This document shows positions 34,157 through 42,747 of a stretch of DNA of 64,000 nt, one piece after another. Both the position numbers and the translations under genes were made by a program. The stretch's first letter is position 1. Every line of letters starts with the position of its first letter. Source of the DNA: Polyangia bacterium (GTDB lineage: Bacteria; Myxococcota_A; Polyangia; Nannocystales; Nannocystaceae); the NCBI GenBank assembly GCA_030430565.1, contig JAUIKS010000010.1:186001-250000 (forward strand). Direction: 5' to 3'. The notes under the pieces were generated by a model. The model did no database searches, was not told where the DNA came from, and saw nothing but the letters and a program-made list of their open reading frames with translations.

Positions 34157-35006
34157 GATGGAGACCGCGCTCGAGGGACTCACCGTACTGATCACAGGCG
34201 CCTCCGGCGGGATCGGCCAGGCGCTCACCCGCGTGTTCGCGCGCGCCGGCTGTCGCCTCGCGCTGCACGCGAACACGCGCCGCGACGCGCTCGACGAGCA
34301 GATCGTCGCGCTCGACCTCGGCGGGCGCGCGAGCGTGCACGTCGCCGACCTGCGCGACTGCGAGCAGGTCGAGCGCGTGTTCGCCGAGGCCCGCGCCGCG
34401 CACGGGCGCGTCGATGTCTGCGTCGCCAACGCGGGCGTCTGGCCGCCCGAGGACGCGCCGCTGCACGAGCTCTCGCCCGCGCGGATCCAAGATGTCCTCG
34501 AGGTCAACCTCCACGGCGCGATCTGGACGGCGCGGGCCTTCGCGCGGGGCCTCGCCGCAGCGGGCCCGCGCGCCGATGGTCGCGGCCCGAGCCTGTGCCT
34601 CATCGGCTCGACCGCAGGGCGCTTCGGCGAGGCCGGCCATCTCGCCTACGCCGTCAGCAAGGCCGGGCTCTACGGCCTGATGCGCAGCGTCAAGAACGAG
34701 CTCGCGCGGCTCGACCCCTACGCGCGCGTGAACCTCGTCGAGCCGGGCTGGACGGCGACGCCGATGGCGCGCGCGGCGATCGAGACGCCGGGTCACGTCG
34801 CGCGGGCGCTGCAGACGATGCCGCTGCGTCAGCTCGCGCGGCCGGTCGACATCGCCGAGGCCGTGCTGTTCTTGAGCGCGCCGGGGCTCGCGCGTCACAT
34901 CAGCGGCGAGCGCCTGACGATCGCGGGCGGGATGGAGGGCCGGCGCCTGTGGGATCGCGACGACATCGACGAGGCGGCCGTGCGCGCGCGGCTCGACGAG
35001 CCCTGA
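34140..35006 (+). CDS. Short-chain dehydrogenase/reductase (SDR)
   Basis: A 288-residue (or 283 from ATG 34155) NAD(P)-dependent oxidoreductase. The cofactor glycine motif is TGASGGIGQALTRVF, the structural NAG is VCVANAGVW, and the catalytic Ser-Tyr-Lys is visible in IGSTAGRFGEAGHLAYAVSKAGL; the Asn in DVLEVNLHG completes the tetrad. The Pro-Gly motif VEPGWTATPM and final GERLTIAGGM are the classical ends. ATG 34140 is taken as the longest; the opposite-strand VOC gene overlaps at its own start. It may act on a small alcohol or a fatty-acyl derivative; specificity is unreadable. Confidence 0.9.
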   Translation: MLGADMMETALEGLTVLITGASGGIGQALTRVFARAGCRLALHANTRRDALDEQIVALDLGGRASVHVADLRDCEQVERVFAEARAAHGRVDVCVANAGVWPPEDAPLHELSPARIQDVLEVNLHGAIWTARAFARGLAAAGPRADGRGPSLCLIGSTAGRFGEAGHLAYAVSKAGLYGLMRSVKNELARLDPYARVNLVEPGWTATPMARAAIETPGHVARALQTMPLRQLARPVDIAEAVLFLSAPGLARHISGERLTIAGGMEGRRLWDRDDIDEAAVRARLDEP

Positions 35007-35060
35007 AGAATTCCCGCGCGCCGCGGGTATTGACATGTGCAAATGGTCAGGTCTTCTGTC

Positions 35061-36614
35061 ATGGTGCGAGCCATGCTGCACAAGACCCGTGGGACATATG
35101 TACTGTTGGCCGCCTACGCGCTCGCGGTCGGCTGCGGCGACGACGCGGTCGACACGGCCGCGACGGTGACGGAGACCGAGGGCACGACGGGCGCGGCGAC
35201 CCTCGCGACCACGGGCGCGGCGACCGACGCGACGAGCGAGGGCACGACCGCGGGGCCGCCGACCTCGGGCGGCACGATGATGGGGACCGGCACCACCGAC
35301 GCCACGACGGGAACCGGCACCACGGGCCCTGGGACGACGGGGCCCGGCACGACGGGGCCCGGCACGACGGGGCCCGGCACGACGGAGTCGGAGACCACCG
35401 GCCCGCCGCCGGCCTGTGACGACCTCGAGCAGAACGGTCTCGAGACGGATGTCGACTGCGGCGGGCCCGACTGCGAGCCCTGCGAGGACGGGCAGATGTG
35501 CCTCGAGGGTCTCGACTGCGTTTCGACCCTGTGCGACGCCGAGCTCTGCGTCTCGTGCGGCGACGGGGCGATGAACGGAGCCGAGACGGACGTCGACTGC
35601 GGCGGCGCCGACTGTGAGCCGTGCGCGGACGGGCAGATGTGCCTCGAGGGCGGCGACTGCGAGTCGCAGCTGTGTGACGAGGAGCTGTGCGTCTCGTGCG
35701 ACGACGGGGCGATGAACGGGGCGGAGACGGATGTCGACTGCGGCGGCCCGGACTGCGCGCCCTGTCAGCTCGGCGAGATGTGCCTCGAGGACGGCGACTG
35801 CGAGTCGCAGCTGTGTGAGAACGAGCTGTGCGTCGACGACAACCAGTGCATCACCGGCAAGGGCTGCCTGGTCGTCGTCAGCAACAACCAGAACCAGGCG
35901 TTCATCTACGAGCCCGAGGGCTTGACGCTGATCGACAGCTACCCGGGTCTGAACAACGCGCAGTCAGTGGCGGCCGGGCCCAACGGGAAGCTCTACGTCG
36001 GCCAGGGCTCGATCATCCGCACGGTCGACATCCTCGACAAGTCGACCGCTGACATCGGCGCGGGCCTGGTCAGCGGGAACCTCTACGGGATGACCGTGAC
36101 CGACGATCGCGTCTACGCGTCAGGCTCGGGCATGTCGACGGTCCGCGTGCTCGACCTCGACGGCGTTGACCAGGGGACGGTCACGTCGCCCAACGGCAGC
36201 AACCTGCGCTCGACCGCGTTCGGCCCCGAGGGCGATTTTTATCTCACCTCCTTCAGCGGCGGGCCGGGCCAGCACTGGGACCCGGGCTTCGCCTACGACG
36301 GCGCCTTCGGCGGCGGCGGGCTGAGCACGGCCTTCGGCGTGGCGACGCGTTCGAACGGCGATGTCATCATCGTCAGCCAGAACAACGCCGCCTACTACGT
36401 GTTCACCAAGGACGGCGGCTACCTCAAGAGCGTCGGCGTCAGCTGCAACGGGCAGATCCGCAACATCGCGACCGACGGCGAGGATACCCTGTACGTCGGC
36501 TGCTACCACTCGAACAAGGTCGTGGTCTACGACGCCGACGACTCGGTGGTCGACGAGGTGTCGGTGAGCTTGCCGAGCGGCGTCGACATCCTGCCCGTGT
36601 GGCCCTCGCCCTAA
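35061..36614 (+). CDS. Lipoprotein with Thr/Gly stalk, triple Cys-rich repeats and a propeller
   Basis: A 517-residue lipoprotein (start ATG 35061 or 35073; earlier ATGs are possible). Lipobox ALAVGC, then GDDAVDTAATVTETEG and a stalk with four TGPGT repeats (15-base DNA repeat near 35320-35385). Three Cys-rich modules of about 45 residues follow, each like NGxETDVDCGGPDCxPCxDGQMCLEGxDC..LCDxELCVSC. The last about 250 residues have strands such as YVGQGSIIRTVDILDKSTADIG and GYLKSVGVSCNGQIRNIATDGEDTLYVGC, which look like NHL or Six-bladed propeller repeats. Function unknown; display on the outer surface is likely. Confidence 0.83.
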   Translation: MVRAMLHKTRGTYVLLAAYALAVGCGDDAVDTAATVTETEGTTGAATLATTGAATDATSEGTTAGPPTSGGTMMGTGTTDATTGTGTTGPGTTGPGTTGPGTTGPGTTESETTGPPPACDDLEQNGLETDVDCGGPDCEPCEDGQMCLEGLDCVSTLCDAELCVSCGDGAMNGAETDVDCGGADCEPCADGQMCLEGGDCESQLCDEELCVSCDDGAMNGAETDVDCGGPDCAPCQLGEMCLEDGDCESQLCENELCVDDNQCITGKGCLVVVSNNQNQAFIYEPEGLTLIDSYPGLNNAQSVAAGPNGKLYVGQGSIIRTVDILDKSTADIGAGLVSGNLYGMTVTDDRVYASGSGMSTVRVLDLDGVDQGTVTSPNGSNLRSTAFGPEGDFYLTSFSGGPGQHWDPGFAYDGAFGGGGLSTAFGVATRSNGDVIIVSQNNAAYYVFTKDGGYLKSVGVSCNGQIRNIATDGEDTLYVGCYHSNKVVVYDADDSVVDEVSVSLPSGVDILPVWPSP

Positions 36615-36746
36615 CGACAGGAGGCGCGGACGGGAGGTGCGCGCCTACGCGCGCTGATCAACACGACGCCGCCGCGCGCGCCCCTGTCGCCGCTGGCGCT
36701 CGTGGGCGCGGCGACGTCCAGCGCGCGTCGTAGACTTCCGGCGACC

Positions 36747-37313
36747 ATGGGTTTCTCGAGAAAGAAAATTCGCGTGTCCACGCTCTTCTCGCTCGCGCTC
36801 GTCAGCGCCGGGCTCGCGGGGCTCTCGCCGATCGCCTGCGGCGGGCCTGTGCAGCGCCCCGACGGCGGCTCGGGGTTGCTCGCGGTCGGCAGCGAGCCGC
36901 CGCCGCTCACGGCCACGGCGCACAACGAGCGGTCCATCGATCTGCGCGCGCTCGGGGGCGCGCCGACGGTGGTCTACTTCTATCCAAAGGACAACACGCC
37001 GGGCTGCACCACCGAGGCCTGCGCGTTCCGGGACGTGTGGTCGAAGTACGAGGAGGCCGGCGTCCAGATCATCGGCGTCTCGGCCGACTCCATCGAGTCA
37101 CACAAGGCGTTCGCGGCGGAGCACGAGCTGCCGTTCCCGCTCGTCTCGGACCCCGAGCTGCGCTGGGCCAAGGCCTTCGGCGTCTCGAGCACGGCGGGCT
37201 TCATCAGCCGAGTCAGCTTCCTGATCGGGCGCGACGGCAGGGTCGCCAAGGTGTATCCGGACGTCGACCCGGGGATCCACGCCGACGAGGTGCTGCGCGA
37301 CGCGGCGGGGTAG
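36747..37313 (+). CDS. Peroxiredoxin (PrxQ/Bcp type) as a lipoprotein
   Basis: A 188-residue protein: signal and lipobox ending SPIAC, then a thioredoxin-fold peroxiredoxin. The peroxidatic motif is FYPKDNTPGCTTEACAFRD with the PrxQ-type C-T-T-E-A-C arrangement (resolving Cys five residues after the peroxidatic Cys), followed by VQIIGVSADSIESHKAF and SFLIGRDGRVAKVYPDV. Reduction would need an envelope thiol system; VKOR-DsbA is encoded nearby. Most Bcp proteins are cytoplasmic, so lipid-anchored placement is unusual. ATG 36747 is chosen because it yields the signal. Confidence 0.92.
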   Translation: MGFSRKKIRVSTLFSLALVSAGLAGLSPIACGGPVQRPDGGSGLLAVGSEPPPLTATAHNERSIDLRALGGAPTVVYFYPKDNTPGCTTEACAFRDVWSKYEEAGVQIIGVSADSIESHKAFAAEHELPFPLVSDPELRWAKAFGVSSTAGFISRVSFLIGRDGRVAKVYPDVDPGIHADEVLRDAAG

Positions 37314-37322
37314 CGCGGAGCG

Positions 37323-38888
37323 CTACGGCGCGACGAGCCGATAGTACGGGGCCGCGACCGGCTCGTGCTCGATCGTCACGAGCTGGTGATGGTCGATCGA
37401 GATGTCCTCGACCACCGCGGTCCACGGCCCGTCGGGGTCGTCCGCCTCCTGCAGCTCGTAGGTCGAGAACGGGCGCAGCCCGGTGGTCTCAATGGTCAGC
37501 TTGCAGTCCTCGTAGGTCACGGGCGACTCGCCCCAGGGGGCCGCGAGCGGCTCGCCGACGAAGTTGCCCTCGCCGGGCCAGGCCACGGACTTCCAGTAGG
37601 CCTCGATGACCGTGGCGCCGCGGTAGTAGCGGGGCAGCATCACGGTGGTGTCGGGGAACTTGGTCGGGTAGTTGCACGGCTCGACGACCGTCCCGAAGCT
37701 CGCGGTCGCGCCGGCCTCGAGCCAGCGCGTCACGCTCATCTGCCCGCTGTCGGGGACCTGCCCGCCGTAGGAGGTGAGGTGGTCCGCGACGCCGCCGGGC
37801 ACGTAGGTGTTGCTGGTGATGCCGCCGACGTTGGCGAGCCCGGTGAAGTAGAACAGGATGCTCTCGGTGTCCTCGATGAGGTTGCTGCCGCTACCGTCCG
37901 AGTTGTCGACGTAGGTGAGCTCGAGGCCCTCGCCGGGGTAGTCCCAGGCGTTGATCGTCGAGATGAAGGCGGGCCAGCGGACGCTGCGCGCGACGTCGGT
38001 GGTGCGCACGAGGTAGCCGTCGCCGGTCGGGAAGCTCGCGTCGGAGGCGACGCCGCGATCGATGAGCGCCTCGGCGTTGGCGACGTCCTTGGCCGCGAGC
38101 ATCATCGCCGGGCGCAGGCCGTGATCGTCGTAGGGGCGCGTCGAGTCGGAGTTGAAGTAGTCGACGAAGGCCGTCTCGCCGCAGGCCATGCCGGAGGTGT
38201 TGCAGTAGATGTCGTTGAAGCCGAGCGCGAAGGCGGCGGTCGCGGACATGCAGGCGACGCGGTAGGGCTGCGTCCAGGTCAGCGCGAGCGCCTGGATCTC
38301 GGGGCCGAGCGCGGCGTCAACCTCGGCCTTCGCGCCCGCGAACACGCCCTCGGGCATGACGTTCTGGACGTCGAAGCTGAGCTCGACGACGTTCTCGGCC
38401 GGGATCCCGCGGGCCGCGACGTAGTAGTCGGCGACCGCGACAGACTGCGGATCATTGAGGTTGACGAGCACGCCGAGCTCCTCGGCCGTGATGCGCTGGC
38501 GCGGGAGCTGGATGTTCGGGGTCAGGTCGGGGCAGAGGCCGTCGTCGGTCGTACCCTCGCTCTCGCCGCTCTCCGATGTGGTCTCTGGGACAGTCTCCGT
38601 CGTGCTCGCGGTCGCGCTGGTGGTCGCGCTGGTGGTCGCGCCGGTGCTCGCGGGCGCGCCGGTGGTGTCGGTGGTGTCGGTGGTGGTCGTGCCCGCGCCG
38701 GTGCCCTCGGTGCCCTGCGTGCCGCCGACGCTCGTGCCGGCGCTCGGGTCCTCGGTCTCGCTGGAGCCCGCGGTTGTCTCGGTCACGGCGCCCTCGCTGT
38801 CGCCGCACGCGGGCGCGAGCGCGAGGCAGACGAGGCAGGCCAGCGCGGGCGTGCGTGGATGAGGGTGACGAGGCGAGACGTAGGTCAT
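37323..38888 (-). CDS. Lipoprotein with TIGR03790-like domain
   Basis: A 521-residue lipoprotein (lipobox LAPAC then GDSEGAVTETT). The stalk is a Thr/Ser/Gly-rich 90 residues (TTSATTSATASTTETV). The mature domain begins LGVLVNLNDPQSVAVADYYVAARGIP, which fits the N-terminal motif of the TIGR03790 family; later come AFALGFNDIYCN, RPAMMLAAKDVANAEALIDRG, and a C-terminal region with a beta-sandwich-like ending. TIGR03790 proteins have no known function; I rely on memory of that family. Convergent with the PrxQ gene (9-base gap). Confidence 0.75.
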   Translation of the reverse strand: MTYVSPRHPHPRTPALACLVCLALAPACGDSEGAVTETTAGSSETEDPSAGTSVGGTQGTEGTGAGTTTTDTTDTTGAPASTGATTSATTSATASTTETVPETTSESGESEGTTDDGLCPDLTPNIQLPRQRITAEELGVLVNLNDPQSVAVADYYVAARGIPAENVVELSFDVQNVMPEGVFAGAKAEVDAALGPEIQALALTWTQPYRVACMSATAAFALGFNDIYCNTSGMACGETAFVDYFNSDSTRPYDDHGLRPAMMLAAKDVANAEALIDRGVASDASFPTGDGYLVRTTDVARSVRWPAFISTINAWDYPGEGLELTYVDNSDGSGSNLIEDTESILFYFTGLANVGGITSNTYVPGGVADHLTSYGGQVPDSGQMSVTRWLEAGATASFGTVVEPCNYPTKFPDTTVMLPRYYRGATVIEAYWKSVAWPGEGNFVGEPLAAPWGESPVTYEDCKLTIETTGLRPFSTYELQEADDPDGPWTAVVEDISIDHHQLVTIEHEPVAAPYYRLVAP

Positions 38889-38988
38889 GGGGGGATGGTA
38901 CCGCTGCTCGCGGCGTCGCCTGGCGGTCGTTATTGAGCGCGCGCGCGGCGGAGGGCCGGGGGTGGTGGGTGATAGGATCGTTCGCGAG

Positions 38989-39360
38989 GTGGCGCGCGTG
39001 GGCTGGACTCGCCGACTCTGGATCGCGCTCTGGATCGCGCTCGCGTCCGCGTCGTGTGATCGCGGCGCGCCGGCGTCGGCGCCTCCGCAGACTCCGGCCG
39101 CCTCAGAGGTCGCGCCGTCACCTGATGCGCCGGCGTCACCCGTCGCGCCGGCGTCACCCGGCGCGCCGGCGCCACCCCTTGTGACCCCGGAGGAGCTCGT
39201 GGGGGACGACGACGCGAAGTCGGCGGCGGGTGAGCCGGGGTCCGGCGAGCGCGGGTGCTGCCGAGTTTGTCGCAGCGGACAGGCCTGCGGGGACAGCTGC
39301 ATCTCGCGGGCGCGTGAGTGTCACAAGCCGGCGGGCTGCGCCTGCGACGGCGGCGTGTAG
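38989..39360 (+). CDS. Small lipoprotein with conserved C-C-R-V-C / C-G-D-S-C-I cysteine domain
   Basis: GTG 38989 gives 123 residues: signal WIALWIALASASC with lipobox SASC, a Pro/Ala/Ser stalk (SPVAPASPGAPAPP, encoded by near-repeats of 15 bases around 39085-39180) and a last 35-residue domain with eight cysteines, RGCCRVCRSGQACGDSCISR then ECHKPAGCACDGGV. This C-C-x-x-C..CGDSC..C..C-x-C pattern occurs in short bacterial secreted proteins of unknown function. An in-frame ATG at 38887 is an alternative but would bury the signal. Confidence 0.68.
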   Translation: MARVGWTRRLWIALWIALASASCDRGAPASAPPQTPAASEVAPSPDAPASPVAPASPGAPAPPLVTPEELVGDDDAKSAAGEPGSGERGCCRVCRSGQACGDSCISRARECHKPAGCACDGGV

Positions 39361-39566
39361 AACAAAATCTGGCGCTCGAGGCACGCGCGGTGGAACCTCG
39401 GCGCGCGGTGGTTGTCGGGTGTGAGAGAGGACCTGCTCACGACCTGCTCATGGGCTCCGTGTGCTCGGGACGCGCGCCGCGTGACCCCGCGCCCTGGGAG
39501 CGAGCGCGTGCCGGCGCCCCGCCGGGCGAACGGGCGGAGCGCGTCCACCGTGCGACTGGAGCGACA

Positions 39567-40115
39567 ATGACGACCCGAAAGAAGACCGATCGAGAGGACG
39601 CCGAGGTCGAGGCGAACCTCGTCCCCATCATGAACATCATGTTCTTGTTGATCCCGGCGCTCTTGCTGGCGATGGAGTTCGCCAGCATGGCCGCGATCGA
39701 GGTCAGCCCCCCGAAGTTCTGTAACGTCGGCGGGCACTCCAAGAACCAGGACCCCGAGAAGGAGCTGTCCCTCAACGTCGAGATCCGGCAGGACGGCTTC
39801 CTCGTCAAGGCGCACGAGCTCGGCGATTTCGTGGATGACGGCGAGCCGAGCGTGATCCCGAACCGCGGGGGCCTGGGCGCGGAGCATCTCGACTACACGG
39901 CGCTCGCGGCCCAGATGCGTGACTTGAAGGCGGCGTACCCGAGCTCGAATAAGGTCACGGTCGCGGCGGAGCGCGACATCGAGATGGACGCCTTGGTGCG
40001 CACGCTCGACACGCTGCGCGGCGAGGGCTGCAAGATGCGCCCGATCCAGGAGGGCGAGGCCCCCGGCGAGGGCTGCTTGTTCTGGAACCCGATCATCACC
40101 TCCGGGGCGGCGTAG
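39567..40115 (+). CDS. ExbD/TolR-like protein with the key Asp replaced by Asn
   Basis: A 182-residue inner-membrane protein with one N-terminal membrane helix (PIMNIMFLLIPALLLAMEFAS) and a periplasmic domain of about 140 residues, the ExbD/TolR layout. In ExbD the helix begins with a P-L-x-D-V-M motif whose Asp carries protons; here the aligned segment is N-L-V-P-I-M-N23-I-M, so Asp is Asn. The periplasmic part has ELSLNVEIRQDGFLVKAHEL and NKVTVAAERDIEMDALVRTLD, an ExbD-like pattern. No ExbB or TonB lies nearby. It may be an inactive or structural relative. Confidence 0.72.
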   Translation: MTTRKKTDREDAEVEANLVPIMNIMFLLIPALLLAMEFASMAAIEVSPPKFCNVGGHSKNQDPEKELSLNVEIRQDGFLVKAHELGDFVDDGEPSVIPNRGGLGAEHLDYTALAAQMRDLKAAYPSSNKVTVAAERDIEMDALVRTLDTLRGEGCKMRPIQEGEAPGEGCLFWNPIITSGAA

Positions 40116-40136
40116 GCCGCGAGCGCTCCGACGACG

Positions 40137-40162
40137 GCCCGATCCTCGTGTGAGGATCGGGC
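40137..40162 (+). terminator. Hairpin after the ExbD-like gene
   Basis: GCCCGATCCTC and GAGGATCGGGC form a perfect 11-pair stem with a GTGT loop, 22 bases after the stop. No T-tract follows, so it is a probable but not certain terminator. Confidence 0.65.
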
Positions 40163-40213
40163 CCGTCGACGTCGGGGGGTGCATTTGCGGACCGCGTATA
40201 CTCGCGCGGAACC

Positions 40214-41269
40214 GTGCGTCTCGCCTCCTCAGCTGTTCATCTTGTCGCGCCCCTCTTTCCTCTGACGACGCGGATCGCCACGCTCGCGCTGCTGGTGCTC
40301 TGCGCGTGCGGGGACGACGGCCCGATGGACGCGACCGCGGGCTCGAGCTCGAGCGCCGGCGACGAGACGACGAGCGCGGACCCGAGCGCCTCGACCTCTT
40401 CCTCGACCTCTTCCTCGACCTCTTCCTCGACCTCTTCCTCGACCTCCGAGTCGAGCGCGACCGCGGGGAGCTCCGGCGGCGCGACGCCGAGCTGTCCGCT
40501 GGGGACGGAGTCCTGCCCGTGCCTGCCCGAGGAGGAGTGCGAGGGCGAGCTGGTGTGCCTCCTCAACGTCTGCGTCACGGAGAGCTGCGCGCCCGGGAGC
40601 GAGGGCTGCGTCTGCGACGACGGGGGCTGCGAGCTGGGGCTCGTGTGCGAGGGGGAGCAGTGCGTCTCGGCCTGCGTCTACGCGAACGACGGCGAGTGCG
40701 ATGAGCCCGAGGGCACGGGGCTGTGCCCGGAGGGCAGCGACGTCGCGGACTGCTGCGCGACGCCGAAGAACGGCGAGTGCGAGGAGCGGAGCATGGGCGG
40801 GATGTGCTCCGACTTCACCGACTACTTCGACTGCGGCTACTGCCCGCCGGTGTGGATCGGCGACGGCGAGTGTGATGAGTCTGATGGGACAGGTCTGTGC
40901 CCGGAGGGCAGCGACCCCAACGACTGCTGCGCGACCGCCAAGGACGACATCTGCGACGAGGAGAGCCAGGGCGGGAGCTGCCCCGACGGCTCGGACCCCT
41001 TTGACTGCGGCTACTGCCCGTACCAGGGCGACGGCTACTGCGACGAGCCCGAGGGCTTCGACCTGTGCCCGGAGGGCAGCGACCCCGAGGACTGCTGCGC
41101 GACGCAGCAGGACGGGGTGTGCGAGGAGGAGGGCATGGGCGGGGCGTGCCCGCCGATGACCGACATCCACGACTGCGGCTACTGCCCGTGGACCGGCGAC
41201 GAGGTGTGCGACGAGCCCGAGGGCACCGACCTGTGCGGCGAGGGCTCGGATATGGAGGATTGCGCGTGA
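40214..41269 (+). CDS. Cys-rich repeat lipoprotein, partner of the downstream protease
   Basis: A 351-residue lipoprotein (GTG 40214; lipobox LLVLCAC). A stalk of Ser/Thr (TSSSTSSSTSSS, from a 12-base DNA repeat around 40396-40450) is followed by Cys-rich modules. The second half has four repeats of about 44 residues: GDGECDEPEGTGLCPEGSDxxDCC-A-x-x-x-D-x-x-C-E-E-E-x-x-G-G-x-C-P...DCGYCP. The cysteine, aspartate and glutamate pattern suggests disulfide-locked, possibly Ca2+-binding units. The stop overlaps the protease start (GTGA), so the two are made together; it could be a substrate, inhibitor or scaffold. Confidence 0.82.
   Translation: MRLASSAVHLVAPLFPLTTRIATLALLVLCACGDDGPMDATAGSSSSAGDETTSADPSASTSSSTSSSTSSSTSSSTSESSATAGSSGGATPSCPLGTESCPCLPEEECEGELVCLLNVCVTESCAPGSEGCVCDDGGCELGLVCEGEQCVSACVYANDGECDEPEGTGLCPEGSDVADCCATPKNGECEERSMGGMCSDFTDYFDCGYCPPVWIGDGECDESDGTGLCPEGSDPNDCCATAKDDICDEESQGGSCPDGSDPFDCGYCPYQGDGYCDEPEGFDLCPEGSDPEDCCATQQDGVCEEEGMGGACPPMTDIHDCGYCPWTGDEVCDEPEGTDLCGEGSDMEDCA
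41254..41258 (+). promoter_or_regulatory. Ribosome binding site GGAGG inside the upstream gene
   Basis: GGAGG seven bases before GTG 41266. It lies inside the final codons of the Cys-rich lipoprotein gene and decides the start of the protease gene, supporting translational coupling. Confidence 0.8.
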
Positions 41270-42738
41270 ACCGGTGTGTGATCTCCAGCGGATTAATCCT
41301 GGCGGCCTTGGCGGTGTCGACGGCGACAGCGGCGACGGCGTACGCGGATGGGCCCGGCGCGATCGCGCCGGCGCCGGTCGATCCCGACGCGATCTACGGC
41401 GGCGACGCGGTGGGGACCTGCGGCTGGCCGACGACGGTGTACCTGGGCGGCTGCACCGGCACGCTCGTGCACCCGCGGCTGGTGATCTACGCCCAGCACT
41501 GCGGCGCCGCGATCCCCCAGGTGATGATCGGCGAGGACGACGGCGCCGGGCTGCAGCGCGTCGTCGAGACCGAGCGCTGTGAGCTGCACCCCGAGCCGAG
41601 CGCGCCGCTCGACGGCACCGACATCGCGTACTGCGTGCTCTCGGAGGCCGTCGAGGACGTGCCGATCGTGCCGGTGCTCGCCGGCTGTGAGGTCGACGCG
41701 CTGGCGCCCGGGCGCAAGTCGACGCTGGTCGGCTTCGGCGTCGACGAGAACAACATCAGCGGGGTCAAGCGCGAGGTCACGACGGTCATCGAGGGCCTGC
41801 CCGGCAACGAGATCCTGGTCGGCGGGGACGGCAAGGACGCGTGCTACGGCGACTCGGGCGGGCCCGCGTACATCCGCCTCGACCCCGACACCTTCCCCGG
41901 CGGTGACGGCAGCTGGCGCGTCTACGGCGTGACCTCGTACGGGAAGTCGTGCGGCGGCAGCACCTACTACACGATGATTCACCCGAACCTCGAGTGGGTC
42001 GAGAGCTCCTCGGGGATCGACGTCACGCCCTGTCACGACGCGGACGGGACGTGGAACCCGTCCGCGCGGTGCCAGGGCTTCCCGATCAGCCCGGGCGAGG
42101 CCGGCGGGAGCTGGGACGACGGCTGCGGCGGCGGGCCGGTGTCGGGGTGGAGCGAGGCCTGCGGCGCCGCGTTTCCCCAGCCGGTCGACGAGGTCGGTCC
42201 GGTCGTCGAGATCACGGCGCCGGGCGACGGCAGCGTGTTCGAGACCGAGGAGAATTCGCTGCCGGTGTACATCCGCGTCGAGTCGGACGACGGCGACGGC
42301 TGGGGGTTTAAGCAGCACTGGCTGCTGATCGACGGCGAGCCGCTGCCGATCGAGCCGAGCTCGGTGACGCCGCTCGAGTTCTTCACCCTCAAGTTCCCCC
42401 AGGGGACCTTCGTCCTGAGCGCGCGGTCGCTCGACTACGCCGGCAACATGAGCGAGTCGGCGCCGGTCACGATCACGATCGGGCAGGCGCCGACGCCGGT
42501 GACGACCGGGCCGGACGAGGACCCCTCGGGCTCGATGACGGACGACCCGACGACGGACGCGTCCTCCGGCGGCGAGAATTCGGAGTCCGGGGATCCCGAG
42601 GGCTCGACGGGCGAGGGCACCGATGGCGGTGAGAGCGGAGACGACGGCGGCTGCGGCTGTCGCTCGGGCGCGCGCGGCCCATCGGCGATGTGGCTGCTCG
42701 TGCTGGCGCCCTTCGTCCGTCGTCGACGTCGAGCTTGA
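41266..42738 (+). CDS. Secreted trypsin-like serine protease with MYXO-CTERM-like anchor
   Basis: A 490-residue exported protease starting at GTG 41266. The signal peptide (SSGLILAALAVSTATAATAYA) leads to an S1 family domain: catalytic His in VIYAQHCG, Asp in DGTDIAYCVLSE, Ser in CYGDSGGPAY. The substrate-pocket strand VYGVTSYGKSCGGS is present. A further domain (about 325-440, VVEITAPGDGSVFETEE..LIDGEPLPI) looks like a beta-sandwich. The Ser/Glu/Asp-rich tail ends CGCRSGARGPSAMWLLVLAPFVRRRRRA, that is Cys-x-Cys, a hydrophobic helix and an Arg cluster, the layout of MYXO-CTERM sorting tags. The GTGA overlap ties it to the Cys-rich lipoprotein. Confidence 0.92.
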   Translation: MNRCVISSGLILAALAVSTATAATAYADGPGAIAPAPVDPDAIYGGDAVGTCGWPTTVYLGGCTGTLVHPRLVIYAQHCGAAIPQVMIGEDDGAGLQRVVETERCELHPEPSAPLDGTDIAYCVLSEAVEDVPIVPVLAGCEVDALAPGRKSTLVGFGVDENNISGVKREVTTVIEGLPGNEILVGGDGKDACYGDSGGPAYIRLDPDTFPGGDGSWRVYGVTSYGKSCGGSTYYTMIHPNLEWVESSSGIDVTPCHDADGTWNPSARCQGFPISPGEAGGSWDDGCGGGPVSGWSEACGAAFPQPVDEVGPVVEITAPGDGSVFETEENSLPVYIRVESDDGDGWGFKQHWLLIDGEPLPIEPSSVTPLEFFTLKFPQGTFVLSARSLDYAGNMSESAPVTITIGQAPTPVTTGPDEDPSGSMTDDPTTDASSGGENSESGDPEGSTGEGTDGGESGDDGGCGCRSGARGPSAMWLLVLAPFVRRRRRA

Positions 42739-42747
42739 CGACCGTGA

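Noticed and set aside
37365..38936. Plus-strand open frame opposite the TIGR03790-like gene
   Set aside because: A Val/Arg/Asp-rich shadow; the minus-strand gene has a lipobox, stalk and family motif.
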